The notes under the pieces: generated by a model
What the model was told of the DNA's origin: nothing
Database searches by the model: none
What the model saw: the letters and a program-made list of their open reading frames with translations, nothing else
Shown here: piece after piece, positions 19,501 through 27,706 of the stretch
How the letters are laid out: every line of letters starts with the position of its first letter
Numbering within the stretch: position 1 is the first letter of the stretch
Program-made: the position numbers and the translations under genes
Source of the DNA: Bacteroidota bacterium
GTDB lineage: Bacteria > Bacteroidota > Bacteroidia > B-17B0 > Aurantibacillaceae
Length of the DNA stretch: 64,000 bases
Assembly (NCBI GenBank): GCA_030684395.1
Contig: JAUXTT010000010.1
Location: forward strand, 62,001 to 126,000
Reading direction: 5' to 3'

Positions 19501-21783
19501 TTGGCGAGTGACAATTGTGCAAGTTCTCTGCCTGTTATTCAGACTGCAGGTCTCCCAAGCGGATCAGTGTTTCAAATTGGGACTACAACAAATTCCTTTT
19601 CGGTTACGGATGCTGTGGGTCACACTGCAACTTGTTCCTTCAACATTACAGTGAGTGATGTTGAACCACCAATTGCAATTTGTCGAAATGTCACTGTTCA
19701 TCTTGATAATACTACAGGAACTATTAGCATAACTCCCGGAATGATCGATGATGGATCGACTGATAATTGTAGCATTGTATCCAGGAGTATTAGTCCAACT
19801 TCGTTTAATTGTTCCAATATCGGCCCGAACACTGTTACGCTCACTGTAACAGATGCCGGAGGAAACAGCTCAATATGTAGTTCAGTAGTTACAGTTTTAG
19901 ACTCCATGCGACCAATTGCAAATTGCTACGCCCAAACTATTTATTTAGACAACGCTACCGGAACAATAAACTTAGTTCCGGGGATGATTGACAATGGTTC
20001 AACTGACAATTGTGGAATTGTTTCCAGGAGTATTAACCCAAATAGTTTTACCTGTGCTAATCTTGGTCCAAATACCGTTACACTTACGGTTACAGATGCC
20101 AGTGGAAATAGTTCAACCTGCACTTCCCTATTAACAGTGTTAGATTCTATGCGCCCTACTGCTATATGTCAAAATCTTACACTTTATCTGAACCCTCCTT
20201 TTGCAACTGCAAACATTATTCCCGCTATGCTCAATAATGGATCTTTTGATAATTGCGGAATAGCGTCAATGTCCGTTAGCCCTAATAGTGTTGATTGTTC
20301 AAACATTGGATCTACTAACGTTACTTTAACAGTAACCGACAATAGTGGAAATAGTTCCACCTGCACATCTGTTGTTACAGTAGTGGATTCAATACGACCG
20401 GTTGCGAATTGTCAAAACATAACAGTAACATTAAACGCTTCAGGAACTGCAAGTATAACCGGAGCTATGGTAGATAATGGTTCAACTGATTTATGTGGAA
20501 TAGCATCACTGCTCGTAAGCCCAAATATTTTCAATTGTTCAAATGTTGGTGCAAATAATGTTGTATTTACAGTTACAGACATTAACGGGAACTCTGCCAC
20601 TTGTAATACAATAGTAACTGTTGTAAGTGATTTATCCGCAACAATAACAGTAAACAATCATGTGAAATGTTTTGGAGGCAACGATGGACAAGCAATAGCG
20701 ATTCCTTCCAATGGTTCTGCACCTTATACTTATACGTGGTTACCATTCGGTGGCACCGGAGCAACTTCAACAGGGCTTTCCAGCGGAACATATACATGTA
20801 TTGTTAATGATGTTAACGGTTGTATTGCAGAACAAACAATCACTATTTCCGAGCCAACAGTTCTCTCTTCAGCTTCATCTGCAACACCAATTCTTTGTAA
20901 CGGAGGAAACGCAGTAGTAACCGTAACGGGTTCCGGAGGAACATCTCCTTACAATGGAACAGGAAATTTTACTGTGACTGCCGGAGGTCCTTATTCATAC
21001 AGTATAACAGATGACAATGGTTGTATAAGTGCAACCATAATTACGGTTACTGAACCTGATTCACTTTCCGTATCTATTACTTCTGTAACGAACCCCATAA
21101 CATGCGGAGGAACAGATGGAACTATTGATATTACAGTAGACGGAGGAACTTTAAATTATAATTTCCTTTGGAGCAATGCTGATATTTCAGAAGATCTTTT
21201 TAATGTTGCAGCCGGAACATACAACTGCTTAATTACAGATGCAAACGGATGTTCAACTTCTATTAATGCAAACCTCAGTGATCCAAGTGGACCAACTGTA
21301 ACACTTGATCTTGCAATCGACAGTGTGTGTAAGACTACCACAGCACCATTTATTTTAACAGGAGAATCCCCATCCGGTGGGAGCTTTTCAGGATCAGGTG
21401 TTATAGGAAATACTTTTGATCCAATGACAGTAAATATTGGTTTCAACGTGATTTCATATTCGTTTACATCTATTAATGGTTGCACTGCAAATGCTATTGA
21501 TTCAATCTTTGTCGATGCTTGTTTAGGCATAAAAGATCAGGGCGTTGTTAATGATTTTGTAATAATGCCAAATCCAAACAACGGAACATTTATGATGCAA
21601 TTAAATGCTAATGAGGCCGCGTCGGTTATGATCTATGATGCATTGGGAAAACTCATAAGTGTGCAAGAAATCCAACCACGTGTTCAGCAACAAATGAATA
21701 TTTTGAGCCCGGGTGTGTATTTCATTTCTGTAATTACTAATAACGGCAACCGTAGTATTCAGCGAGTGGTTGTAGACCGGTAA
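16501..21783 (+). CDS. Giant T9SS metalloprotease with IPT, HYR-like and SprB-like repeats
   Basis: 1760 residues. In order: signal peptide (1-26); a Cys-containing N-terminal region; an IPT/TIG-like domain near 220-310 (SGSGFGATAG); a zincin protease domain with HEIGHALGLQH at 464-474 and a Met at 482 suited to the Met-turn; an Ig-like domain (about 540-660); an HYR domain (SCPGNIDVNNDPGQCGA, about 668 on); a sandwich insert (about 750-975); a second HYR domain; four 81-residue repeats (about 1057-1380); SprB-like repeats (CFGGNDGQA, LCNGGNAVV, about 1385-1600); and a type A sorting domain (NDFVIMPNPNNGTFMMQ) at the end. It is probably surface-bound and may cleave matrix or host proteins. 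Monocistronic. Confidence 0.9.
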   Translation: MYFKKYFSALFITIILSVFFTPVFAQCMMTPVSLLQRATNSELIVLGKLKEKKCYWDFAHQNIFTVNIIQVSAYLKGYDTRKNFSGLADTLISVISEGGIVGNQAQQTFPSLSIENFGEYIFFLNKDATNLDKASSKNENTGILQTHTYASSQGVIAKQFGLYRDILSEPKCLEDVIFSKIKKITKEQAKNCNGAIYLTGNDNALRNGPPPSTQAIASFSPSTTNGGTIAAGDFITISGSGFGATAGTVFYTNADDGGATFISSGIASDNISWSATSITNKPPQNAGTGPININGAMTSASNLTVDYTHSCINSTFSGFGSNTRQRYYHVNKNGSGGYTLTYNTAFASNTLAKASFERALQTWRCATYSNIFTSTSTSSITSSAVDGVNLILFDATLPVGVHSKATLRYNGSSTAGCTLENTVWRVDEIDFQFASDPPSAGFPWEYGPALPSFTEYDFESAVMHEIGHALGLQHRLSAGEVMHFSIANGATARTPSATEVTGAIARVTYSSLPLCVVPATVSGPMIPLTSMNCMLGVPEINVLGNGLTIADGDLIPTTADHTDFGSVLACNGTITRTFSIQNLGTTDLNISNVVISGTNPTDFNVTLPPAPTVTAGSSSIFQVTFDPSATGMRSALITINNDDADEAVYDFKIQGTGNSDIVNPVISCPGNIDVNNDPGQCGAIVNYTAPIGTDNCPSSTTAQIAGLPSGSLFPVGVTVNTFRVTDGSGNTATCSFSVTVTDTESPLLYTMNCVSSNASALAYSDGWQTGDNDGSGFSSWVLTASGGPAVSGFLLGSSITNGAGIDSNGDQDINTGGFAWGMYSNSGHAAEAVRSLTSPLSISSSIVAEIDNGFVDNGQIASFIVKNSSGSNLCEVRYRGNQVGYELVDNNGITPFGSIPFTDEGLIIEVTSVSIGQASIKLTRKLDGATQTIISTLLPGGGNQSISQIKISSNNVGSGDSKNLYVNKLQVCSPSLGCPATISVSNDTGVCGTTVVYNSVLASDNCASSLPVIQTAGLPSGSVFQIGTTTNSFSVTDAVGHTATCSFNITVSDVEPPIAICRNVTVHLDNTTGTISITPGMIDDGSTDNCSIVSRSISPTSFNCSNIGPNTVTLTVTDAGGNSSICSSVVTVLDSMRPIANCYAQTIYLDNATGTINLVPGMIDNGSTDNCGIVSRSINPNSFTCANLGPNTVTLTVTDASGNSSTCTSLLTVLDSMRPTAICQNLTLYLNPPFATANIIPAMLNNGSFDNCGIASMSVSPNSVDCSNIGSTNVTLTVTDNSGNSSTCTSVVTVVDSIRPVANCQNITVTLNASGTASITGAMVDNGSTDLCGIASLLVSPNIFNCSNVGANNVVFTVTDINGNSATCNTIVTVVSDLSATITVNNHVKCFGGNDGQAIAIPSNGSAPYTYTWLPFGGTGATSTGLSSGTYTCIVNDVNGCIAEQTITISEPTVLSSASSATPILCNGGNAVVTVTGSGGTSPYNGTGNFTVTAGGPYSYSITDDNGCISATIITVTEPDSLSVSITSVTNPITCGGTDGTIDITVDGGTLNYNFLWSNADISEDLFNVAAGTYNCLITDANGCSTSINANLSDPSGPTVTLDLAIDSVCKTTTAPFILTGESPSGGSFSGSGVIGNTFDPMTVNIGFNVISYSFTSINGCTANAIDSIFVDACLGIKDQGVVNDFVIMPNPNNGTFMMQLNANEAASVMIYDALGKLISVQEIQPRVQQQMNILSPGVYFISVITNNGNRSIQRVVVDR
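19669..20640 (+). repeat. Four tandem 243-base coding repeats
   Basis: Units start at 19669, 19912, 20155 and 20398. The period is exactly 243 bases (81 codons). Each encodes a Cys-paired HYR-like module with DNGSTDNCGI and TVTDxSGNSSTC. The units differ by many substitutions, so the array is not recent, but the fixed period invites recombination. Confidence 0.8.
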
Positions 21784-21855
21784 TTTATGCCAGCTAATTT
21801 CCAAAAATCAAATTAGTAAGCAATTCTTAACTGATTCGACTAAAATAATTCAAAA

Positions 21856-21922
21856 TAAATTTGCGCAACCGAATAATTGCGTATATATTTGTGCAACCAA
21901 TTAGTTTCATATAATTAATTGG
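21856..21922 (+). promoter_or_regulatory. Tandem promoter and candidate operator of the arsR-type gene
   Basis: Two -7-type boxes lie 28 bases apart: TAAATTTG at 21856-21863 and TATATTTG at 21884-21891. Each continues into a repeat (TTGCGCAACC at 21861 and TTGTGCAACC at 21889). A dyad CCAATTA (21897-21903) / TAATTGG (21916-21922) covers the likely transcription start and would suit autorepression. Confidence 0.45.
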
Positions 21923-21928
21923 CCACTA

Positions 21929-22249
21929 ATGAGAAGAGATGTTTTTCAGGCAATTGCCGACCCAACAAGAAGAGCTATCATATTACTGGTAGCATCTCAG
22001 GCAATGACACCAAACGCACTTGCCGAACATTTTGATAGCAGCAGGCAAGCTGTTTCCAAGCACCTTCGCATATTAACAGAATGTGAACTTTTAAAGCAGG
22101 AGTATTCCGGTAGAGAAATATACTACGAACTTAATGTTACAAAAATGCAAGAAGTTGACAAGTGGCTCGAACAATACAAGAAGATCTGGGAAAACCGTTT
22201 CAATGAATTGGATAAGGTTTTAGCAACAATAAAAAGTAAAAAGAAGTAG
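21929..22249 (+). CDS. ArsR-family autorepressor (SdpR-like)
   Basis: 106 residues of winged helix: [38 protein letters not shown] (recognition helix) and the wing [15 protein letters not shown]. The metal-binding Cys motifs of ArsR or SmtB are absent. This matches the SdpR/YceB-type branch that sits next to AHSA1-domain genes, as here. It probably represses its own operon with the downstream SRPBCC gene. The signal is unknown. Confidence 0.9.
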   Translation: MRRDVFQAIADPTRRAIILLVASQAMTPNALAEHFDSSRQAVSKHLRILTECELLKQEYSGREIYYELNVTKMQEVDKWLEQYKKIWENRFNELDKVLATIKSKKK

Positions 22250-22268
22250 CAGCGATAGAGAATATATC

Positions 22269-22380
22269 AACCAATAAATCACCACAATTAGCATTGCTTC
22301 CAATAAAAAAATAATAACCATAAAATCACCACGAAGTAGCATTGATACCATTATAATTAACCAATAAATCGATAATAACA
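22269..22380 (+). repeat. Imperfect direct repeats between arsR-type and AHSA1 genes
   Basis: Units starting at 22269, 22316 and 22359 share AACCAATAAATC or AACCATAAAATC. The first two also share ACCAC and TAGCATTG. The units are 47 and 43 bases long and the third is cut short. They fill the whole spacer up to the ATG. Confidence 0.45.
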
Positions 22381-22381
22381 A

Positions 22382-22885
22382 ATGAAAGCCAATTTAATGT
22401 TCGATTTTTCCGTAAACAAGGAAAATAAAACAATCACAGTAAAAAGAGAATTTGCGGCAGAAGTCGCTTTGGTTTGGGATGCTTACACAAAAAGTGAGAT
22501 CCTTGACCAATGGTGGGCACCAAAACCCTGGAAAACCAAAACAAAAGTAATGGACTTCAGGGAAGGTGGACATTGGATCTACGCAATGGTTGGGTCACAA
22601 GGCGAAGAGCATTGGGCAATTGCAAATTACATAAGCATTCAGGTTCAAAAGAGATTCACCGGACTAGATGCTTTTGCAGACGCAGATGGCAACGTAAATA
22701 AAGCAATGCCTCAATCTAAATGGGAAGTAACTTTTACCGACAAGGGGCAACTAACACTGGTAGAATTTAAGATCTCCTATGATGACCTGGCTCAACTGGA
22801 AGCAACAATTGAAATGGGATTCAAAGAGGGATTGTCAATGGCAATGGAAGGTTTAGACGAGTTGTTGCCTTCTTTAAAAAAATAG
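22382..22885 (+). CDS. AHSA1/SRPBCC-domain protein
   Basis: 167 residues of the START-like hydrophobic-pocket fold: FAAEVALVWDAYTKSEILDQ, WWAPKPWKTK, FREGGHWIYAM, LVEFKISYDDLAQLEATIE and EGLDELLPSL. Family members bind small hydrophobic ligands or act as stress proteins; substrates are mostly unknown. It lies behind an ArsR-type repressor, the usual arrangement. A decayed copy of its 3' end is found at 49231-49356. Confidence 0.88.
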   Translation: MKANLMFDFSVNKENKTITVKREFAAEVALVWDAYTKSEILDQWWAPKPWKTKTKVMDFREGGHWIYAMVGSQGEEHWAIANYISIQVQKRFTGLDAFADADGNVNKAMPQSKWEVTFTDKGQLTLVEFKISYDDLAQLEATIEMGFKEGLSMAMEGLDELLPSLKK

Positions 22886-22959
22886 AAAAGCTACAGCGTT
22901 CCTTGCTATTGGGTTCAGCGATAAGTGCAACTGATCCATTAAGGTTCTGAAGACCAAAA

Positions 22960-22990
22960 GGTAGCTGAATCTAATTTAGCTACCTTTTTT
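22960..22990 (+). terminator. Rho-independent terminator behind the AHSA1 gene
   Basis: GGTAGCT (22960-22966) pairs with AGCTACC (22978-22984), extended by A/T pairs towards a 3-base loop and followed by six T. It ends the arsR-AHSA1 transcript. Confidence 0.8.
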
Positions 22991-23134
22991 GTCTTTTCTA
23001 TCTATACAAGTCCAGTATCTGACCTCCTGAATGAAAAGAATAAAATGAGCCCAATTATACCTAATGCCAATTTTTCGGGACCGTTATTTTAAATATTTTT
23101 TTTAACTTGGTACCTAATAGTATAACTTAGTTCT

Positions 23135-23833
23135 ATGTTTTCAAATAAATTATTTAAAAAGTATTGTTCGAATGAATGGTTACCCATATTTGACATAAAT
23201 AAGCAAACTATTCATGTAAGGGCCAAACAAAGAATATTTAATGAAGGAGATCCTGTAAAAGGTGTTTACTTTATTGAACAAGGTAAAGTAAAAGTATTAT
23301 CGAAATTTAATGCAAAAGATGAAAAAATAGTGCGTATTGCCGGCAATGACACGATTTTGGGACATCGAGGGATTCATTATAAACATTACCACATTTCTGC
23401 TGAAGCTTTAACTGAAACAACCTTAACCTTTTTACCTATAGATATATTTATCAAAATTATAAAAGCTAATCCAAACATGGCTATTTATCTCCTCGATTTT
23501 ATTATTGAGGAATTGCGTGAAGCAGAAGAACGTTTGAAAGGCTTATTAATTTTTGATCCTAAAAAAAGAGTTGCTCTAATTCTGATAAAACTAATTGATT
23601 GTTTTGGCTATGCTGATAAAAACAGTAATCTACTGTCTTATACCCTTTCCCGGGCAGATATTGCCAACATGGCAGGAACAACATATGAAACTATCATTAG
23701 AACTTTAGCCAATTTTGAAAAGTTAAAGTTAATTGAATTAGTGGGCAAAGAAATTGCAATAAAAAACGTAACAAAATTGCAAGAAATTGTAACTGATAAA
23801 ATTTCCATAAAAAAAGCAAAAGCAATCAAATAG
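23135..23833 (+). CDS. Crp/Fnr-family transcriptional regulator
   Basis: 232 residues: a cyclic-nucleotide-binding-type beta barrel (about 25-115), a dimer helix and a C-terminal helix-turn-helix (SRADIANMAGTTYETIIRTL). The recognition helix keeps the Glu and Arg of the ExxxR signature that reads TGA half-sites. The FNR-type N-terminal Cys cluster is absent, so an oxygen-sensing 4Fe-4S cluster is unlikely; DNR-like haem sensing of NO is possible. It precedes the nos operon by about 280 bases and is the natural candidate to bind the TGAT-N4-ATCA dyad found there. No such dyad was seen before this gene itself. Confidence 0.9.
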   Translation: MFSNKLFKKYCSNEWLPIFDINKQTIHVRAKQRIFNEGDPVKGVYFIEQGKVKVLSKFNAKDEKIVRIAGNDTILGHRGIHYKHYHISAEALTETTLTFLPIDIFIKIIKANPNMAIYLLDFIIEELREAEERLKGLLIFDPKKRVALILIKLIDCFGYADKNSNLLSYTLSRADIANMAGTTYETIIRTLANFEKLKLIELVGKEIAIKNVTKLQEIVTDKISIKKAKAIK

Positions 23834-24024
23834 ATCATTGCTTTTGGTCCCCCCTCCTTCTCCTATATTTCAGGAATATCATTCACATTATTCAGTAGTA
23901 GTTCCGCAGGATTGAGTATCAATCAGGGAATGATTGTGTAAAATTGAAATAGCACGATTTAATTTATGATTATTATCACATTTTATCTCAATGACTATGA
24001 CTAATATTACATGTATAACTTACA

Positions 24025-24072
24025 TTTTATGATTGCAATCATAAAAAAACCATCATTATACAGCCAAATTTG
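24025..24072 (+). promoter_or_regulatory. FNR-like site and promoter of the nos operon
   Basis: A perfect 22-base palindrome fills 24025-24046, with arms TTTTATGAT and centre TGCA. Its core is TGAT-N4-ATCA. CAAATTTG at 24065-24072 is a one-mismatch -7 box. The dyad centre is 29.5 bases before the box, close to -41 from the likely start, the position of a class II activator. Confidence 0.75.
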
Positions 24073-24113
24073 TACCCGGGAATTAACATTAGTAATTAAT
24101 AATCTATAAAATC

Positions 24114-24602
24114 ATGAAAACACGTACAGTCCTTGCATCAATTATGATTGCAGCTATTTTCTCTTCCTGTGGAGGAGGCGAAACAAAAAAAACTGAATCA
24201 CAAACCACTCAAGAACCAGCTCAAAGTATGGTGGCTGATCCGGCAACTTATGACCCCAAAAGAGGTGAAGGGAAGTACACCGCAGAATCTTTAGCTTTAA
24301 CAACCAAATTAGATGAAGCGCAAGCAACAACCGGAGAAAATGTTTCTAATGTAAAATGCACGTCTTGTCACAAAATGAGCGCCGAAAAGTTGGTTGGACC
24401 AGGTTGGAAAGGAGTTACAGAAAGAAGAACCGGAGAATGGATTATGAATTTTATTACAAACCCGGATCCTATGTTAGATAAAGACCCCGAAGCACAAGCA
24501 ATGCTGGAAATATGTTTGGTTAGAATGCCAAATCAAAGTTTATCAGATGAAGATGCCAGGGCAATTTTAGAATACATGAGAAAAAATGATGGTTTAAAAT
24601 AA
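24114..24602 (+). CDS. Cytochrome c lipoprotein of the nos cluster
   Basis: 162 residues with a lipoprotein signal (MKTRTVLASIMIAAIFSSC). The haem motif is CTSCH at residues 82-86, VGPGWKGV follows, and the distal Met is probably in LVRMPNQSLS. Small monohaem cytochromes directly upstream of nosZ are typical of clade II nos clusters. This one probably delivers electrons from the quinol side to nitrous oxide reductase in the periplasm. It leads the operon, 20 bases before nosZ, under an FNR-like site. Confidence 0.9.
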   Translation: MKTRTVLASIMIAAIFSSCGGGETKKTESQTTQEPAQSMVADPATYDPKRGEGKYTAESLALTTKLDEAQATTGENVSNVKCTSCHKMSAEKLVGPGWKGVTERRTGEWIMNFITNPDPMLDKDPEAQAMLEICLVRMPNQSLSDEDARAILEYMRKNDGLK

Positions 24603-24622
24603 AATAACTCAAAAGAAGAAAT

Positions 24623-26608
24623 ATGAAAAACTTAATAAAAATAGTAGCAGTAACCGGGTTAATCGCGACCACATCCTTGCAATCATGTAAGCCTAAAGAT
24701 ACAGGTAATGCTGTTAGTGGCGATGCCGGGATTAAAACCTACGTTGCTCCGGGAAAATATGATGAAATATACAATTTTGTAAGTGGTGGATTTAGTGGAC
24801 AAATGAGTGTTTATGGTTTACCCTCAGGTCGTTTATTAAGAGTAATACCTGTATTCTCTGTAGACCCTGAAAAAGGATGGGGATATAGTGAAGAAACCAA
24901 ACCAATGTTAAACACATCTCATGGCATGGTTCCCTGGGACGATTTACATCACGTTCAACTTTCTAAAACAAACGGAGAATATGATGGCAAATGGGTTTTT
25001 GGTAATGCCAATAACACTCCCCGAATAGCACGTATTGACTTAACTACATTCCGTACTCAGGAAATAATTGAAATACCAAATAGTGGCGGTAATCACTCCT
25101 CACCTTTTATTACTGAAAATACTGAGTATGTAGTTGCAGGTACCCGTTTTAGTGTCCCAATGGATGATGCTAATGGTGATGTAGCTATTGATACTTACAA
25201 AGAGAACTTCAAGGGAACTTTGAGTTTTATTAGCGTAGGTAAAGAAGATGGTAAAATGGATATCGCTTTCCAAATCAAATGCCCGGGAGTTAACTTCGAT
25301 TTAAGTCGTGCCGGTAAAGGGGTTTCTAACGGTTGGTTTTTCTTTTCTTGTTATAATACAGAACAAGCAAACACTTTATTAGAGGTAAACGCTTCTCAAA
25401 GAGATAAGGATTTTATAATGGCTGTCAACTGGAAAAAAGCGGAAGAATATTTGAAAGCAGGAAAAGGGAAAAAACAAGCAGTGAGATATGCTCATAATAC
25501 TTATAACGAAAAAACACATTCTGCAACTTCCGAAATTAAAACCGAAGTGATTGTTCTAGATTCAAAAGAACTAAAAGATATTTGTTATTTCATACCTTGT
25601 CCTAAATCTCCTCATGGATGTGATGTATCTCCAACCGGGGAATACATTGTTGCCAGTGGTAAATTAGCGGCTGTAATTCCTGTATTTAGTTATGACAAAA
25701 TAATAAAAGCAATTGCCGCAAAAAGCTTTGATGGTGAATTTGATGGTATTCCTGTAATTAAATACGAATCTGCATTGTATGGTGAAGTAAAAAAACCAGG
25801 ATTAGGGCCTTTGCATACAGAATTTGATGCTGATGGAAACGCATACACTTCCATGTTTGTGTCTTCAGAAGTTGTTAAATGGAATATCAAAGAATTAAAA
25901 GTAATTGACAGACAGCCTACGTTTTATTCAATTGGCCATTTATGTGTAGTTGGTGGAGACACAAAAAAACCAACAGGTAAATATTTAATTGCTTATAATA
26001 AAATTACAAAAGATCGTTATTTACCAACTGGTCCAGAGTTATCCCAAAGCGCACAGTTATTTGATATCAGTGGTGAAAAAATGAAATTACTTTTAGACTT
26101 TCCAACAATTGGAGAGCCTCACTATGCTCAAGCTGTGTTAGCAGATGTAATTAAGAATAAATCCTTGAAAATGTTTAAGATTGAAGAAAACATGCATCCA
26201 TACGTTGCAAAGGGAGAGAAAGAAACCAAAGTTGTGAGAGAAGGAAAAAAAGTTCATGTATACATGACAGCAATTCGTTCGCATTTAACTCCTGATAATA
26301 TTGAAGGAATTAAAATGGGAGACGAGGTTTATTTTCACGTAACAAATCTTGAACAAGATTGGGATGTTCCTCATGGTTTCGCAATTAAAGGTGCCGACAA
26401 TGCGGAATTATTAATTATGCCCGGTGAAACCCAAACATTAAAATGGATTCCAACAAAAGTGGGCATTTCCCCAATGTATTGTACAGATTTTTGCAGTGCT
26501 CTACATCAGGAAATGACGGGATATGTAAGAGTATCTCCGGCCGGAAGCAACGTTCCAATTAAATTTGGAACGGGTGTTACCACACCGGAAGTTGCTGCTA
26601 CGAAATAA
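24623..26608 (+). CDS. nosZ: Nitrous oxide reductase, clade II
   Basis: 661 residues. NosZ reduces N2O to N2 in the periplasm with the tetranuclear CuZ and dinuclear CuA centres. The N-terminus is a Sec lipoprotein-type signal (TSLQSC) and not a twin-arginine one, which marks clade II. Seven CuZ histidines can be traced: DDLHHVQ (109, 110), SGGNHS, KSPHGCDVSP, GPLHTEFD, SIGHLCVV and GEPHYAQ. The CuA loop is CTDFCSALHQEM, with Cys620, Cys624, His628 and Met631, in a cupredoxin domain that starts near residue 550. A strong terminator follows, so downstream nos genes are probably expressed less or from readthrough. Confidence 0.98.
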   Translation: MKNLIKIVAVTGLIATTSLQSCKPKDTGNAVSGDAGIKTYVAPGKYDEIYNFVSGGFSGQMSVYGLPSGRLLRVIPVFSVDPEKGWGYSEETKPMLNTSHGMVPWDDLHHVQLSKTNGEYDGKWVFGNANNTPRIARIDLTTFRTQEIIEIPNSGGNHSSPFITENTEYVVAGTRFSVPMDDANGDVAIDTYKENFKGTLSFISVGKEDGKMDIAFQIKCPGVNFDLSRAGKGVSNGWFFFSCYNTEQANTLLEVNASQRDKDFIMAVNWKKAEEYLKAGKGKKQAVRYAHNTYNEKTHSATSEIKTEVIVLDSKELKDICYFIPCPKSPHGCDVSPTGEYIVASGKLAAVIPVFSYDKIIKAIAAKSFDGEFDGIPVIKYESALYGEVKKPGLGPLHTEFDADGNAYTSMFVSSEVVKWNIKELKVIDRQPTFYSIGHLCVVGGDTKKPTGKYLIAYNKITKDRYLPTGPELSQSAQLFDISGEKMKLLLDFPTIGEPHYAQAVLADVIKNKSLKMFKIEENMHPYVAKGEKETKVVREGKKVHVYMTAIRSHLTPDNIEGIKMGDEVYFHVTNLEQDWDVPHGFAIKGADNAELLIMPGETQTLKWIPTKVGISPMYCTDFCSALHQEMTGYVRVSPAGSNVPIKFGTGVTTPEVAATK

Positions 26609-26627
26609 TAAACACGATTTATCATAA

Positions 26628-26661
26628 GGGAGCAGAGAATCAATTCATCTGCTCCCTTTTT
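26628..26661 (+). terminator. Terminator or attenuator between nosZ and nosL
   Basis: GGGAGCAGA (26628-26636) pairs perfectly with TCTGCTCCC (26648-26656), followed by five T. The maturation genes start only 23 bases beyond it. No separate promoter is obvious, so partial readthrough would lower expression of the maturation genes relative to nosZ. Confidence 0.8.
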
Positions 26662-26683
26662 GTTTAATCACAAATAATTACTT

Positions 26684-27706
26684 ATGAAGACAACTGAAAA
26701 AAATATTGGAATAATCTCAAAAGGATTACTCTTGCTTTCAGGAGCGTTACTTGTACTTTCTTTATTTAACCCAATTTGGAGAATTGAGTTAGATGCACCC
26801 CAATATCCCGAAGGACTGGCATTAACCATCCATGCAAACAAATTGGCGGGTGATGTAAATATTATAAATGGCTTAAATCACTATATAGGAATGAAAACAC
26901 TTCATGAAGAAGAATTTGTTGAGTTTACCGTTTTGCCATATATAATTAGCTTTTATGCATTAGCGTGCGTACTTGTAATATTTATTAAAAACAAGAAAGC
27001 GCTCACTATTTTATTTACAGGATTTGTTCTATTTGGAATAATTGCAATGATAGATTTTTGGAGATGGGAGTATAATTATGGACATAACCTTGACCCAAAT
27101 GCTGCTATCATAGTGCCTGAAATGGCTTATCAACCGCCACTTATCGGCTTTAAACAATTACTGAATTTTGGAGCCTATTCGATTCCTGATATTGGAGGCT
27201 GGTTATTTATTTCAAGTGGCTTGTTAATGGCAATAGCTGTTTTTATCGAATTCATGAACACCAGAAAACTAAAAAAACAAAACATAACAATGATTCTTTT
27301 ACCCATTTTATTGTTTTCCTTTACTGCCTGTGAACCAACAAAACCTGAACCAATAAAATTAAACGCAGATAATTGCAATAACTGTGGAATGACAATTTCA
27401 AATCCAAAATTTGCCGCTGAATTATTCACCCAAAAAGGAAGAGCTTATAAATTTGACGACATTTCCTGTATGGTCAATTATAAAATTGATAATAAAGATA
27501 AAGCAAATGGCGCAAGTTTTTTTGTTGCGGATTTTTTAGGAGATAACCACTTAATTCCTGCTGAAACAGCCGTTTATATAACAAGCGAAAATGTAAAAAG
27601 TCCAATGGGAGGTAATACCGCAGCCTTTAGCAATAAAGAAAGTTCAACCAAATATGCTACTGATTTTATGGCAGAGTATACAACATGGAATGATATAAAT
27701 AAATAG
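26684..27706 (+). CDS. nosL: Membrane protein fused to NosL copper chaperone
   Basis: 340 residues. Residues 1-200 form a four-helix membrane protein with periplasmic loops (LFNPIWRIELDAPQYPEGL, DFWRWEYNYGHNLDP). From residue 203 a complete NosL begins with its own lipoprotein-like signal (MILLPILLFSFTAC), followed by NCNNCGMTISNP and YKFDDISCMVNY. The C-x2-C-G-M motif and the later Met residues bind Cu(I). NosL delivers copper for CuZ assembly. The two parts are separate genes in many nos clusters. Translation could also restart at the in-frame ATG at 27290, which would give free NosL lipoprotein. Confidence 0.9.
   Translation: MKTTEKNIGIISKGLLLLSGALLVLSLFNPIWRIELDAPQYPEGLALTIHANKLAGDVNIINGLNHYIGMKTLHEEEFVEFTVLPYIISFYALACVLVIFIKNKKALTILFTGFVLFGIIAMIDFWRWEYNYGHNLDPNAAIIVPEMAYQPPLIGFKQLLNFGAYSIPDIGGWLFISSGLLMAIAVFIEFMNTRKLKKQNITMILLPILLFSFTACEPTKPEPIKLNADNCNNCGMTISNPKFAAELFTQKGRAYKFDDISCMVNYKIDNKDKANGASFFVADFLGDNHLIPAETAVYITSENVKSPMGGNTAAFSNKESSTKYATDFMAEYTTWNDINK

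Noticed and set aside
18352-21530. Many minus-strand frames opposite the large protease gene
   Set aside because: They arise from the repeated Thr/Ser/Val codons of the plus-strand gene. They have no starts with promoters and no family motifs.
23135-23833. True FNR with an oxygen-labile 4Fe-4S cluster
   Set aside because: The N-terminal Cys cluster of FNR is absent in both Crp/Fnr proteins; only scattered single cysteines are present.
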